64,000 nucleotides of DNA from Billgrantia azerbaijanica (GTDB lineage Bacteria > Pseudomonadota > Gammaproteobacteria > Pseudomonadales > Halomonadaceae). A program made the position numbers and the translations under genes. The notes beneath the pieces were generated by a model. It had not been told where the DNA came from. It made no database searches and saw only the letters and a list, made by a program, of their open reading frames with translations. Location of the stretch: assembly GCA_004551485.1 (NCBI GenBank), contig SBLD01000002.1, positions 186,001 to 250,000 of the forward strand, in the 5' to 3' direction. This document shows, one piece after another, positions 1 to 8,653 of the stretch (position 1 is the stretch's first letter; each line of letters starts with the position of its first letter).

Positions 1-45
1 AATCCTCCCCCGTTGCCCGGGCACTTCCCCGGGTGGCCGAAAAAA

Positions 46-122
46 GGCTACGTAGCTCAGTTGGTTAGAGCACATCACTCATAATGATGGGGTCCCCTGT
101 TCGAGTCAGGGCGTAGCCACCA
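46..122 (+). tRNA. tRNA-Met(CAT), elongator
   Basis: This is a 77-nt cloverleaf with a GGCTACG acceptor arm closing on CGTAGCC and an encoded ACCA end. The anticodon loop is CTCATAA, giving anticodon CAT. The 5' half matches the E. coli elongator tRNA-Met as I recall it, whereas initiator tRNA starts CGCGGGG and tRNA-Ile2 starts GGCC. An exact second copy lies in inverted orientation at 6510-6586. The promoter is not visible because only 45 nt precede the gene. Confidence 0.97.
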
Positions 123-130
123 GAATCCCT

Positions 131-172
131 GCCAGCGCCCGTCCGCCTCATGCGGACGGGCGCTGGCGTTTT
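131..172 (+). terminator. Rho-independent terminator of tRNA-Met
   Basis: A perfect 16-bp stem (131-146 with 152-167) closes a 5-nt loop and is followed by GTTTT. It lies 8 nt after the CCA of the tRNA-Met gene, so the tRNA is transcribed as its own short unit, separate from the tRNA-Asn genes. Confidence 0.85.
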
Positions 173-217
173 CGGGACGTGTTGGACAGCGTCCGGCGAG
201 GAGGCGGCAAACGGGCC

Positions 218-245
218 TTGACCTGAAAAAGCTGATCCGTATACT
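218..245 (+). promoter_or_regulatory. Sigma-70 promoter of the tRNA-Asn cluster
   Basis: The -35 element is TTGACC at 218-223 and the -10 element is TATACT at 240-245, with a 16-bp spacer. The first tRNA-Asn begins 21 nt after the -10, so the expected transcript has a short 5' leader. Confidence 0.75.
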
Positions 246-266
246 ACGCACCGTGCTCAAGGCCAT

Positions 267-342
267 TCCCCGATAGCTCAGTTGGTAGAGCAAATGACTG
301 TTAATCATTGGGTCGCAGGTTCGAGTCCTGCTCGGGGAGCCA
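267..342 (+). tRNA. tRNA-Asn(GTT), copy 1
   Basis: A 76-nt tRNA with acceptor arm TCCCCGA/TCGGGGA and encoded GCCA end. The loop CTGTTAA gives anticodon GTT. Its anticodon stem (AATGA/TCATT) differs from copies 2 and 3 (AGTGA/TCACT) by a compensated pair, so folding is kept. It is the first gene of a three-tRNA unit. Confidence 0.97.
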
Positions 343-385
343 GCCTCGCTTCCTGACCTTCGAGCACCAAGCGATAAGCCGTCGT

Positions 386-461
<76 letters not shown>

Positions 462-514
462 TCGCCTTATCCAGCCTCCGCTCATGGGCCCGCGGCCCAT
501 TTAAGGCGCGTCAT

Positions 515-590
<76 letters not shown>

Positions 591-786
591 CGTCCTGTCA
601 TCAGCGTCGTCGCGGCCATTGGCTGTTCCCGCAATTGCGCCCGGGTCTGGCATGGACTCGCAGCGACTAACGTTGAATGCCCTCGACTGTTTCCCGTGCC
701 CCCCATGTCGGTATCATAGTTACCTAATGTAACGAAAGATTGGGTGGCAGGCGGTTTCGCCTGCATCGCCAAGGTACCGATTCAAG

Positions 787-1062
787 ATGACTGGACTCTC
801 TCCGCCGCCCGATCCGGGGCGACTCGATCGCCTGTTGCAGACCCGCCCAGTCGTGATCTACGCCTGTCGGCCGACCCTCGAGTTGCCACTCACCTACCTC
901 AGCGGCAACCTCGGCAGGTTGTTAGGCTACCGCCGTGAGGAATTGCTGGGCAAGGCGGGCCTGCTTGGGTCGGGGAGGCGACGCCTCCGGCAGGGCCGGA
1001 GGCGTCGTCGGTTCAGGGCCGGCTGGCGAGGCGCCGCTGGGACAGTTCCGCGTAGTCGGTGA
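787..1062 (+). pseudogene. Truncated PAS-domain gene remnant
   Basis: Residues 1-56 read like the start of a PAS sensor domain: the segment PVVIYACRP is followed by a typical beta-strand/helix stretch, YLSGNLGRLLGYRREELLG. After about position 960 the frame becomes Arg-rich low-complexity sequence made by the hairpin behind prc and ends at 1062. No kinase, GGDEF or other output domain follows. The simplest reading is that the 3' part of a signalling gene was deleted and prc now abuts the break. Upstream are a 7-bp hairpin (747-764) and the inverted repeat GTTAC-N5-GTAAC (719-733). A real 91-aa protein is unlikely. Confidence 0.5.
979..1007 (-). terminator. Hairpin downstream of prc
   Basis: A 13-bp perfect stem (979-991 with 995-1007) with a 3-nt loop lies just past the prc stop. 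There is no T-run on the minus strand, so it may protect the mRNA 3' end rather than terminate by itself. Confidence 0.5.
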
Positions 1063-3082
1063 GAATCTCGGCGGCTTCCAGCACCTGGGCGCGGTCGACG
1101 GGTTGATCGCGCTCGTCGTCGTTCTCCGCGCCCGCTTCGCCGCGGGCGTCGCTCCACTCTTCCAGCGGCTCGAGACCCAGGGCCTGGCGGCGCTGATTCT
1201 CCAGGGCGAGTTGCTCGGTTTCCTGCTCCTCCACCTCGCGCTGGCGCTGGTCGCGGTCGAGGCTCACGCTGGTGCGCTCCTCCTGCATGCGTTGGGCGAG
1301 TTCGGCGCGCTTCTCGAGGTAGACGAAGTTGGGGTGCGTCTCGGCGCGCTCCTCGTGACGGGCACGCAGCGTGTCCAGGTACTGTGCGGGGTTACCGTAG
1401 GTGCGGTACTGCACCTTGCGCACGGTATCCCACTCCAGGGCGTTGTCGAGGCTGCTCTCGCCGATGCGCTCCGGGTCCACCAGGTTGGGGAAGTGGATGT
1501 CCGGCTCCACGCCGCGGTGCTGGGTGCTCTCCCCGGAGATGCGGTAGAACTTGGCGCGGGTCAGCTTGATCTGACCGTGGCTCAGGTCGCTCAGGGTCTG
1601 CACGGTGCCCTTGCCGAAGGTGGCGTTGCCCACCACCAGGCCACGACCGTAGTCCTGGATGGCGCCGGCGAAGATCTCCGAGGCGGAGGCGGACAGGCGG
1701 TTGACCAGTACCACCAGCGGGCCGTCGTAGACCGTGCCGGTTTCGGTGTCGCCGTAGAGGTTGATGCGCCCGCGCGCGTCGCGTACCTGCACGGTGGGGC
1801 CGCGGTCGATGAACAGCCCGAGCAGCGAATTGGCCTCCTGCAGGGCGCCGCCGCCGTTGTTGCGCAGGTCGAGCACGATGCCGTCGATGCCCTCGGCCTC
1901 GAGGCGCTCGATCTCGCGGGCCACGTCGCGGGTGGTGCTGCGATAGTCCGTCTCGCCGGCCTGCCAGGCGTCGAAGTCGACGTAGAAGGTGGGGACGGTG
2001 ATCACGCCGAGGCGGTGCACGCCGTCATCGCGCTCGACCTCGATCACCTCGCCCTTGGCGGCCTGTTCCTCGAGATCGACGGTGTCGCGGGTGATCTTGA
2101 CCACGTGGGAGCGGGTCATGTCGACGGCCTCGGCCGGCACCACGTCGAGACGCACCACCGAGCCCTTGGGGCCGCGAATCAGGTCCACGACCTCGTCGAG
2201 GCGCATGCCCACCACGTTGACCATCTCGCCCTCCTCCTGGCCCACGCCGACGATGCGGTCGGCCGGCTCCAGCACCCCGGCACGGTCGGCCGGCCCTCCG
2301 GGCACGAGGCTCGTGACCTTCACGTATTCGCCGTCGGACTGCAGCATGGCGCCGATGCCTTCCAGGGAGAGGCGCATCTGGATGTCGAAGGATTCGCCCT
2401 GGCGAGGCGTCAGGTACTCGGTGTGGGGATCGATGCTGCCGGTCACGGCCGCCATGAACAGGCCGAACACGTCCTCGCCATTGGTCTGGCGCAGTCGCGT
2501 GAGCTGGCCTTCGTAGCGCTGGCGCAGGTTGGCCTCGATCTCGTCGCGCTCCTGGCCGCTGATGGCCTGGGTCAGGGCGGCGTTCTTCAGGCGCTTGCGC
2601 CACAGCTCGTCGAGCTCCGCCTCGCGGGTGAGCCAGGGGGCGTCGCTGCGGTCCACCTCCAGGCGGCCGTCGTTGTCGAAGGTGAGGTCCAGGCCGTCGT
2701 CGATGCGTGCCAGCAGCCATTCATAGCGTGACTCGGCACGTGCGTGATAGCGCCGATAGAGCTCGTAGGCGCCGTTGAGGTCGCCATCGAGGAGCATGTC
2801 GTCGATGCGCGTCTCCAGGTGACGGAAGGCTTCCACGTCCTCCTCCAGGAGGAAGGCGCGCTGGTTGTCGAGGATGTCGAGATAGCGGTCGAAGGCCCGG
2901 CGCGACCAGTCGTCGTCGAGGTCGACGTCGGCATAGTGGCCGTAGCGCAGGGATTCGGCCACCTCCACGGCAGCCTGGCGGTGGTCGTCGCTGGGTTCTA
3001 TCGCCGCCAGCGCAGTGACGCTGGCCAGCATCAGCACCACCAGCAGGGTGGCTGTGCGCCACAGAGCGGCAAGCTGGCTCAT
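1013..3082 (-). CDS. prc: Carboxy-terminal processing protease Prc (Tsp)
   Basis: A 689-aa periplasmic S41 serine protease, near the length of E. coli Prc. In E. coli the enzyme trims penicillin-binding protein 3 and degrades SsrA-tagged or misfolded periplasmic proteins. Residues 1-27 form a signal peptide with a hydrophobic core. The PDZ domain lies at about 235-325, and the catalytic residues fit S466 (in NRLSASASE), D477 and K491 (in FGKGTVQ), with the same spacing as the E. coli Ser-Asp-Lys set. The start was chosen at the Met directly before the signal peptide, with GGGAG 10 nt upstream. An extended -10 box (TGCTACAAT, -10 at 3165-3170) on the minus strand could drive it. It is divergent from apeB. 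Confidence 0.95.
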   Translation of the reverse strand: MSQLAALWRTATLLVVLMLASVTALAAIEPSDDHRQAAVEVAESLRYGHYADVDLDDDWSRRAFDRYLDILDNQRAFLLEEDVEAFRHLETRIDDMLLDGDLNGAYELYRRYHARAESRYEWLLARIDDGLDLTFDNDGRLEVDRSDAPWLTREAELDELWRKRLKNAALTQAISGQERDEIEANLRQRYEGQLTRLRQTNGEDVFGLFMAAVTGSIDPHTEYLTPRQGESFDIQMRLSLEGIGAMLQSDGEYVKVTSLVPGGPADRAGVLEPADRIVGVGQEEGEMVNVVGMRLDEVVDLIRGPKGSVVRLDVVPAEAVDMTRSHVVKITRDTVDLEEQAAKGEVIEVERDDGVHRLGVITVPTFYVDFDAWQAGETDYRSTTRDVAREIERLEAEGIDGIVLDLRNNGGGALQEANSLLGLFIDRGPTVQVRDARGRINLYGDTETGTVYDGPLVVLVNRLSASASEIFAGAIQDYGRGLVVGNATFGKGTVQTLSDLSHGQIKLTRAKFYRISGESTQHRGVEPDIHFPNLVDPERIGESSLDNALEWDTVRKVQYRTYGNPAQYLDTLRARHEERAETHPNFVYLEKRAELAQRMQEERTSVSLDRDQRQREVEEQETEQLALENQRRQALGLEPLEEWSDARGEAGAENDDERDQPVDRAQVLEAAEILTDYAELSQRRLASRP

Positions 3083-3164
3083 CAATGAAGCACTCCCGGT
3101 TTCGTGTACACTTCCTTCCCTAGACACGCGTAAGGCTGGCGAGTTGCGAAAAGGCCGATCTGCC

Positions 3165-3173
3165 ATTGTAGCA
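3165..3173 (-). promoter_or_regulatory. Extended -10 promoter candidate for prc
   Basis: Read on the minus strand the sequence is TGCTACAAT, an extended -10 of the TGn-TACAAT type, about 85 nt upstream of the prc start. The matching -35 region is weak, as is usual for extended -10 promoters. Confidence 0.45.
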
Positions 3174-3211
3174 GCTGTCCCGCCGACCACAGCCCCCCGA
3201 AGAGGAATCTC

Positions 3212-4510
3212 ATGTCCCGGGAAGCCCGTCTCGAGCGCCTGCTCGACTTTCTCACGCGATCGCCCACCCCCTGGCATGCCGTCGCCGCCATGGCCGAGCG
3301 GCTCGAACAGGCCGGCTACCGACGCCTCGACGAGTCGCAGCCGTGGCAGCTCGAACCGGGCGAGCGGGTCTACGTGACGCGCAACGACTCCTCGATCGTC
3401 GCCCTGCAGCTGCCCGCGCAGGGGCTCGATGCGCTGCGCATGATCGGCGCCCACACCGACAGCCCCGGCCTGCGCCTGAAGCCCAACGCGGCTCGCACCG
3501 CCGCCGGCTGGCTGCAGCTTGGCGTGGAGGTCTACGGCGGTGCGCTGCTGGCGCCCTGGTTCGACCGCGACCTGGGACTCGCCGGGCGTGTGCACCTGCG
3601 CCACGCCGACGGGCGCCTGGCGGGCCGGCTGCTCCACGTCGACCGGCCGGTGGCGATCATTCCCAGCCTGGCCATCCACCTCGACCGCGAGGCCAACAAT
3701 GGCCGGGCGATCAATGCCCAGACCGAGATGGCGCCGGTGTTCCTGCAGGGCGGGGAGGGCGCCGACCTCGAGCGCCTGCTGCGCGAGTGGCTGGAGGCGC
3801 AGCACGGCATCCGCGATGCGCAGATCCTCGACTTCGAGCTCAGCCTCTTTGATGTGCAGCCGCCGTCGCGCCTCGGCGTGGCCGGCGAGCTGATCGCCAG
3901 CGCGCGCCTTGATAACCTGCTCTCCTGCTTCATCGGCCTGGAGGCGTTGCTGGACAGCGACGGCAGCCAGGGCGCGCTGCTGGTGGCCAACGACCACGAG
4001 GAGGTGGGCAGCGCCAGCGCCTGCGGTGCCCAGGGGCCCTTCCTCGGCGACGTGCTGCGGCGCGTCAACGCCCAGCTCGGCGAAGCCGGCGACGAGGGCT
4101 ACGTCCGCCTGATCCAGGCCTCGCGAATGATCTCCTGCGACAACGCCCATGCGTTGCACCCCAATTTCCCCGACAAGCACGACGCCGCCCACGGCCCCGC
4201 GCTCAACGGCGGGCCGGTGATCAAGGTCAACGCCAGCCAGCGCTACGCCACCACCAGCGCCACCTCGGCGCTGTTCCGCGACCTGTGCCGCGAGGCCGAG
4301 GTACCGGTGCAGACCTTCGTGACCCGCGCCGACATGGCCTGCGGTAGCACCATCGGGCCGATCACCGCCACCGAGCTCGGCGTGCCGACCCTCGACGTCG
4401 GCGTGCCGCAGTGGGCCATGCACTCGATCCGCGAGACCGCCGGCAGCGCGGACGTGGAGTACCTGACCCGGGCGCTGACCGCCTTCGTCAACCGCGCCGA
4501 GCTGCCCTAG
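3212..4510 (+). CDS. apeB: M18 family aminopeptidase (aspartyl aminopeptidase type)
   Basis: A 432-aa cytosolic zinc exopeptidase of family M18 that removes N-terminal residues, typically acidic ones in aspartyl aminopeptidases. Metal-binding segments are visible: H81 and D83 in IGAHTDSPGLRLKP, the Glu pair in NDHEEVGS, and a late His in PQWAMHSIRE. Length and the full-length match to the family argue for an intact gene. A GAGGAA ribosome-binding site lies 6 nt before the ATG. It is divergent from prc and convergent with the LysR gene, with which it shares the palindromic CTAG that supplies both stop codons. Confidence 0.93.
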   Translation: MSREARLERLLDFLTRSPTPWHAVAAMAERLEQAGYRRLDESQPWQLEPGERVYVTRNDSSIVALQLPAQGLDALRMIGAHTDSPGLRLKPNAARTAAGWLQLGVEVYGGALLAPWFDRDLGLAGRVHLRHADGRLAGRLLHVDRPVAIIPSLAIHLDREANNGRAINAQTEMAPVFLQGGEGADLERLLREWLEAQHGIRDAQILDFELSLFDVQPPSRLGVAGELIASARLDNLLSCFIGLEALLDSDGSQGALLVANDHEEVGSASACGAQGPFLGDVLRRVNAQLGEAGDEGYVRLIQASRMISCDNAHALHPNFPDKHDAAHGPALNGGPVIKVNASQRYATTSATSALFRDLCREAEVPVQTFVTRADMACGSTIGPITATELGVPTLDVGVPQWAMHSIRETAGSADVEYLTRALTAFVNRAELP

Positions 4511-5412
4511 CGAGGGTAGGTGCGCCAGGGCCCGCGCCCCTTGAGGCGTTCGCGCAGCAGGGCGGCGAGTGCCTCGACCGCGGGGCGCGAGGCAGCGTCG
4601 ATGCGCCGCGCGAAGTGCAGGCGCGCCTGGCAGGGGCGCAGGGCGGGCAGGCCGTCGTCGGTGCCCAGCTCGCGCATGGCCGGGGTGAGCCGTTCGCGGT
4701 CGATGACGCTGATCGCCAGGCCCGCCTCCACGGCGCTCTCCACGGCATGGATGCTGGTGCTGGTGAAGACGGCGTGCCAGGCGGTGCCGGTGGCTTCCAG
4801 GGACTCGACGGCCAGGGCGCGATAGGGACAGTCCACCTCGTGCAGCGCCAGGGGCAGGCTGCGCCGCTCGGTGAGCCGGCCGCGGCGCGGGCCCGCCCAC
4901 ACCGGCGTGGTCTCCCACAGCGGCTCGCCATCGGGCAGCGGCCGGGGGCGGTCCAGCACCACGGCCAGGGCCAGCCGTGAGCGGGCGAGGCGATGCGCCA
5001 GCTCGCCGCTGGTGGCGGTGACGGCCTCCAGCAGCACGTCGGGGTGGTGCGCCGTGAACTCCGGCAGCACGCCGGTGAGCAGCTCACGGGCGTAGTCCTC
5101 CGGCACGCCGAACGTGACCCGGCCGCCCAGCCCGCGGCCGCTGAAGCGCGACACCACCGCGTCGTGCAGCCGCATCAGCTCCCGTGACTCCTGCAGCAGC
5201 GCTTCCCCGCTGGCCGTGGGCGTCACGCCGCGCGGCCCGCGTTCCAGCAGCCGCGTGCCGAGAAGGCTCTCCAGGCGCTTGATCTGCATGCTGATGGCAC
5301 CGATGGTGCGGTGGCGCTGCTCGGCGGCCGCGGCCAGCGAGCCGAGCTGGGCGGCGGCCTGGAAGCTGCGCAGCAGCTCGAGATCGAGCGCCGGGATTCG
5401 GGTTTCAGCCAT
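4507..5412 (-). CDS. LysR-family transcriptional regulator
   Basis: A 301-aa protein with an N-terminal winged helix-turn-helix (about residues 7-65, ALDLELLRSFQAAAQ onward) and a C-terminal type-2 periplasmic-binding-fold effector domain. The effector is unknown. It is divergent from the EamA transporter at 5516, and the 103-bp gap suggests it controls that exporter. The start used is the Met of MAETRIP; an upstream Met (MNRKY, 5445) is possible, and neither has a strong ribosome-binding site. Its stop codon overlaps that of apeB. Confidence 0.88.
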   Translation of the reverse strand: MAETRIPALDLELLRSFQAAAQLGSLAAAAEQRHRTIGAISMQIKRLESLLGTRLLERGPRGVTPTASGEALLQESRELMRLHDAVVSRFSGRGLGGRVTFGVPEDYARELLTGVLPEFTAHHPDVLLEAVTATSGELAHRLARSRLALAVVLDRPRPLPDGEPLWETTPVWAGPRRGRLTERRSLPLALHEVDCPYRALAVESLEATGTAWHAVFTSTSIHAVESAVEAGLAISVIDRERLTPAMRELGTDDGLPALRPCQARLHFARRIDAASRPAVEALAALLRERLKGRGPWRTYPR

Positions 5413-5515
5413 CCTGAAGTCTGCATCAAGATATTTTCGATTCATTGAAAGCGGTTTTCCCGCCAGGATCAAGGGCACGTCCCCGGAAACACCTTCCCCG
5501 GAAAGGAGTGCCGCC

Positions 5516-6448
5516 ATGTCCCCCGCCCTGCTGCCGTTCACGATCGCTGCCGGCTTCGTGCTGTGCTGGAGTTCCGGTTTCGTCGGCGGGCGGCTGGCTC
5601 TGGAGTCGAGCATGCCGGTGCTGTGGCTCTTCGCCTGGCGCTTCCTGCTGGCGACCCTGCTGGCCGGCGCGTGGTGGTGCCTGACGCGCCGGCAGCGGGT
5701 CGACGTCAGGGGGCTCCTCGGCGAGGCCGGCGTGGGCAGCCTGACCATGGGCGGCTACCTGCTCGGCGTGATCCTGGCCATCCGCTTCGGCGTCAGCGCC
5801 GGCGTGACGGCGCTGGTGGCGGCACTGCAGCCGCTGCTCGCCGCCGCCCTGGCCGGCCCCTGGCTGGGCGAGCGGCTGTCGTGGCGCGGCTGGGCGGGTA
5901 TGGTCGTGGCCGCCGCGGGGGTCGGCCTGTGCGTCGTTGGCGACCTGGGAAGGCCCGGCGCGGCGCCGCTGTGGGCCTATGCCTTGCCGCTGGGGTCGGT
6001 GATCGCCGTGACCCTGGGGAGCGTGCTCGCCGTGCGCCAGCCCCGGGTCGTGCCGCTGGCGGCCACGCTCACCGTGCAGCTGGCGGCCACCACGCTGGTG
6101 TTCGCCGTGGCGGCCCTGGTGGCCGGCCAGGGGCGGCCGGCGTTGCCGATGCTGGAGGGGGCGACGCTTGGCGCCATGGCCTGGCTGGTCGTGCTGTCGA
6201 GCCTCGGCGGTTACGGCTTCTTCGTGGCCAGCCTTCGCCGCCTGGGCGTCACCCGCACCGCGACGCTGGTCTACCTGACGCCCCCGGTCACGCTGCTGTG
6301 GGCGGCGGCAATGTTCGGCGAGTGGCCGGGCCGGGCGGGCGTGGCCGGCATGGGGGTGGCGCTGCTCGGCGTGCTGGTGGCCCTGCGCGAGCGCCCGGCG
6401 CGGAGACCCGACGGCGAGCCGGCAGCAGCAGGGGTGGCGCAGCATTGA
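5516..6448 (+). CDS. EamA/DMT-family inner-membrane transporter
   Basis: A 310-aa hydrophobic protein with about ten predicted membrane helices in two EamA halves, the drug/metabolite transporter plan. Such proteins commonly export amino acids or other metabolites; the substrate cannot be read from sequence. The ATG at 5516 is preceded by AAAGGAG at good spacing. The divergent LysR gene is a likely local regulator. The last about 20 residues are a polar cytosolic tail. Confidence 0.88.
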   Translation: MSPALLPFTIAAGFVLCWSSGFVGGRLALESSMPVLWLFAWRFLLATLLAGAWWCLTRRQRVDVRGLLGEAGVGSLTMGGYLLGVILAIRFGVSAGVTALVAALQPLLAAALAGPWLGERLSWRGWAGMVVAAAGVGLCVVGDLGRPGAAPLWAYALPLGSVIAVTLGSVLAVRQPRVVPLAATLTVQLAATTLVFAVAALVAGQGRPALPMLEGATLGAMAWLVVLSSLGGYGFFVASLRRLGVTRTATLVYLTPPVTLLWAAAMFGEWPGRAGVAGMGVALLGVLVALRERPARRPDGEPAAAGVAQH

Positions 6449-6464
6449 GAGAAACCGCGTATGC

Positions 6465-6499
6465 AAAAAGCCCGCCGGCAGAGGGATGCCGACGGGCTT
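6465..6499 (-). terminator. Rho-independent terminator of the minus-strand tRNA-Met
   Basis: A 13-bp stem with one mismatch (6468-6480 with 6487-6499) is followed on the minus strand by TTTTT. It lies 10 nt downstream of the tRNA-Met at 6510-6586 and also faces the end of the EamA gene, where it may act in both directions. Confidence 0.8.
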
Positions 6500-6509
6500 G
6501 CGAGCATTC

Positions 6510-6586
6510 TGGTGGCTACGCCCTGACTCGAACAGGGGACCCCATCATTATGAGTGATGTGCTCTAACCAACTGAGCTACGTAGCC
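6510..6586 (-). tRNA. tRNA-Met(CAT), elongator, second copy
   Basis: The 77-nt sequence is identical to the tRNA-Met at 46-122, including the encoded CCA, but on the opposite strand. It has its own promoter (6602-6630) and its own terminator, and flanking sequences are not shared with the first copy. Confidence 0.97.
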
Positions 6587-6601
6587 AGACAACGGGGGCG
6601 A

Positions 6602-6630
6602 AGTTTACGGATTTGCCCGGCGCTGGTCAA
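6602..6630 (-). promoter_or_regulatory. Sigma-70 promoter of tRNA-Met copy 2
   Basis: On the minus strand the -35 is TTGACC (6625-6630) and the -10 is TAAACT (6602-6607), with a 17-bp spacer. The tRNA 5' end is 15 nt after the -10. Confidence 0.75.
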
Positions 6631-6691
6631 GCACTTGGCGGGCCAGATGCATGCCCGTCACGGATGGTGGCACGACTCGGGGCTGATCCGT

Positions 6692-6778
6692 GGGCAGGCC
6701 ACCGAGGAGGCGCTGTAAACCCGTCCTTGGGCGCTACATTCGACATCCATGTCGAATGACCTCCTCTTTGGCCTGCCC
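6692..6778 (+). repeat. Interspersed long-hairpin element, copy A
   Basis: One of three related elements in this window (others at 17383-17478 and 30228-30323). The core reads GGCGCTGTAA ... GGGCGCTAC, followed by a perfect 10-bp inner hairpin (6737-6746 with 6749-6758). The outer arms are GGGCAGGCC (6692-6700) and GGCCTGCCC (6770-6778), so the whole unit can fold into one long hairpin. It lies between the tRNA-Met copy 2 and the end of ychF. Confidence 0.75.
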
Positions 6779-6827
6779 GCGGCGCCCCTCGTTGCGAGTT
6801 GCAGTGACAATCTGTCGTGTCGGACGC

Positions 6828-7919
6828 TCAGACATTGAAGCGGAAGTGGATGACGTCGCCGTCCTGGACCACGTACTCCTTGCCCTCCAGGCGCCACTTG
6901 CCGGCATCCTTGGCGCCCTGTTCGCCGCCCAGGGTGACGAAGTCCTCGTAGGCGATGACCTCGGCGCGGATGAAGCCCTTCTGGAAGTCGGTGTGGATCA
7001 CGCCGGCGGCCTCCGGGGCGGTGGCACCGACCTTGACCGTCCAGGCGCGGACCTCCTTCACGCCGGCGGTGAAGTAGGTCTGCAGGCCGAGCAGGGCGTA
7101 GCCGGCGCGGATCACGCGGTCGAGGCCGGGCTCCTCCATGCCCATCTCGTCGAGGAACATCGCGCGCTCCTCCTCGTCCAGCTCGGCAATCTCCGCCTCG
7201 ATCTGGTTGCACACCGGCACCACCACGGCGCCCTCGGCGGCGGCGATCTCGTTCACCACCTCGAGGTAGGGGTTGTCCGCGAAACCGTCCTCGTTGACGT
7301 TGGCGATGTACATGGTGGGCTTGAGCGTCAGGAAGCCGAAGCTCTTGAGCTGCTTCTGCTCGTCGTCGTCCAGGCCAAAGCTGCGCAGCGGCAGCCCCTC
7401 CGCCAGGTGCGGCTGGATGCGATCGAGGATCGCCTTGGTGGCGATGGCTTCCTTGTCGCCGCTCTTGACCACGCGGGTAAGACGCTGGATGGCGCGCTCG
7501 ACGGTGTCCAGGTCGGCCAGGGCGAGCTCCAGGTTGATGGTCTCGATGTCGGCGCGCGGGTCGATCTGGTTGGCGACGTGGATGACGTTGTCGTTGTCGA
7601 AGCAGCGCACCACGTGGGCGATCGCCTGGGTCTCGCGGATGTTGGCGAGGAACTGGTTGCCGAGCCCCTCGCCCTTGGAGGCGCCCGCCACCAGGCCGGC
7701 GATGTCGACGAACTCCATGGTGGTGGGGATCACCTTCTCCGGCTTCACGATCTCGGCCAGCTTGTCGAGGCGCGGGTCGGGCATGGGCACGATGCCGACG
7801 TTGGGCTCGATGGTGCAGAAGGGGAAGTTCTCGGCGTCGATGCCGGACTTGGTCAGGGCGTTGAAGAGGGTCGACTTGCCGACGTTGGGCAGGCCGACGA
7901 TACCGCAATTGAAACCCAT
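6828..7919 (-). CDS. ychF: Redox-regulated ATPase YchF (OLA1 family)
   Basis: A 363-aa Obg-family P-loop protein that prefers ATP over GTP and associates with ribosomes; in E. coli it is linked to oxidative-stress control. The P-loop GLPNVGKST is at residues 9-17, switch II is [14 protein letters not shown], and a C-terminal TGS domain covers about 280-363 and ends in HFRFNV. It is the last gene of the lolB-ispE-prs-rplY-pth-ychF run, 98 nt after pth. Confidence 0.97.
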   Translation of the reverse strand: MGFNCGIVGLPNVGKSTLFNALTKSGIDAENFPFCTIEPNVGIVPMPDPRLDKLAEIVKPEKVIPTTMEFVDIAGLVAGASKGEGLGNQFLANIRETQAIAHVVRCFDNDNVIHVANQIDPRADIETINLELALADLDTVERAIQRLTRVVKSGDKEAIATKAILDRIQPHLAEGLPLRSFGLDDDEQKQLKSFGFLTLKPTMYIANVNEDGFADNPYLEVVNEIAAAEGAVVVPVCNQIEAEIAELDEEERAMFLDEMGMEEPGLDRVIRAGYALLGLQTYFTAGVKEVRAWTVKVGATAPEAAGVIHTDFQKGFIRAEVIAYEDFVTLGGEQGAKDAGKWRLEGKEYVVQDGDVIHFRFNV

Positions 7920-8017
7920 GGATGCGTCCTGGAAAGCGTGTTGGAAATTGGCGGCTATTCTACCGTCGCCACGAGCTTCGGGCTACGAGCGAGCCGAGAG
8001 CCCGCGGGCAGCGCCCT

Positions 8018-8602
8018 TCAGGGCTTGAAGCTGTGCAGGCGGTTCATCGCCTTGGCCCAGTCGCCGGCGACGGCCAGGGGCAGGGTGGCCAGGCACTCGT
8101 CGATGGTGGCCACGATGGCGGCCAGCTCCGCCTTGCCGGGGCGGCCGAGCACGTAGTTGGTCACCTGGCAGGCATCGCCGGGGTGACCGATGCCGATGCG
8201 CAGGCGGTAGAACGACTTGTCGTTGCCCAGCGCGCTGATGATATCGCGCAGGCCATTGTGGCCACCGTGGCCGCCGCCCTGCTTGTAGCGCGCGGTGCCG
8301 GGCGGCATGTCCAGCTCGTCGTGGGCGACGAGCAGCTCGCTGGGGGCGATCTTGAAGAACTGGGTGAGGGCGGCGACGGCCGCGCCGCTGCGGTTCATGT
8401 AGGTGGCGGGCTCGAGCAGGTGGAGCTCGTGGCCGTCGAGCCGTACCTTGGCGTGCCGCCCCAGGAACTTGCGCTCCGGGCGCAGCTCGGCGCCGGCCGC
8501 GTGGGCCGCGGCCTCGACCAGCCAGGCGCCGGCGTTGTGTCGGGTGGCGGCGTACTCGGGGCCCGGGTTGCCCAGTCCAATGATTGCCTTGACCTGGCTC
8601 AT
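8018..8602 (-). CDS. pth: Peptidyl-tRNA hydrolase
   Basis: A 194-aa cytosolic esterase that releases tRNA from prematurely dropped-off peptidyl-tRNA. The motifs GLGNPGPEY (9-17), H22 in TRHN (catalytic His), TYMNRSG and DELD are all present. The start is the Met of MSQVKAI, with GGAGA 7 nt upstream. That ribosome-binding site directly follows the A/T tract of a strong intrinsic terminator (8615-8643), so pth mRNA must come from read-through of the rplY transcript or from a promoter that I cannot see. Confidence 0.97.
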   Translation of the reverse strand: MSQVKAIIGLGNPGPEYAATRHNAGAWLVEAAAHAAGAELRPERKFLGRHAKVRLDGHELHLLEPATYMNRSGAAVAALTQFFKIAPSELLVAHDELDMPPGTARYKQGGGHGGHNGLRDIISALGNDKSFYRLRIGIGHPGDACQVTNYVLGRPGKAELAAIVATIDECLATLPLAVAGDWAKAMNRLHSFKP

Positions 8603-8614
8603 CGCTGCGTCTCC

Positions 8615-8643
8615 AAAAAAAATCAAGCGCCGGGGCGCTTGAT
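8615..8643 (-). terminator. Strong intrinsic terminator between rplY and pth
   Basis: On the minus strand a perfect 10-bp stem (8634-8643 with 8622-8631) with a 2-nt loop runs into eight T. It lies 12 nt upstream of the pth start codon and its T-tract abuts the pth ribosome-binding site. Confidence 0.8.
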
Positions 8644-8653
8644 CGGTAGCAAA

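Noticed and set aside
16-33. CCCGGG-N6-CCCGGG hairpin before the first tRNA-Met
   Set aside because: The stem is only 6 bp, has no T-run, and the upstream gene is outside the window, so it cannot be called a terminator.
1150-1210. Possible selenocysteine or programmed frameshift signals in the prc and fdsA regions
   Set aside because: Both frames are intact and FdsA has Cys at the molybdenum site; no in-frame UGA is needed.
935-2731. Long open frame on the + strand opposite prc
   Set aside because: It is an antisense shadow of prc caused by high GC; no domain, no ribosome-binding site, and prc is clearly real.
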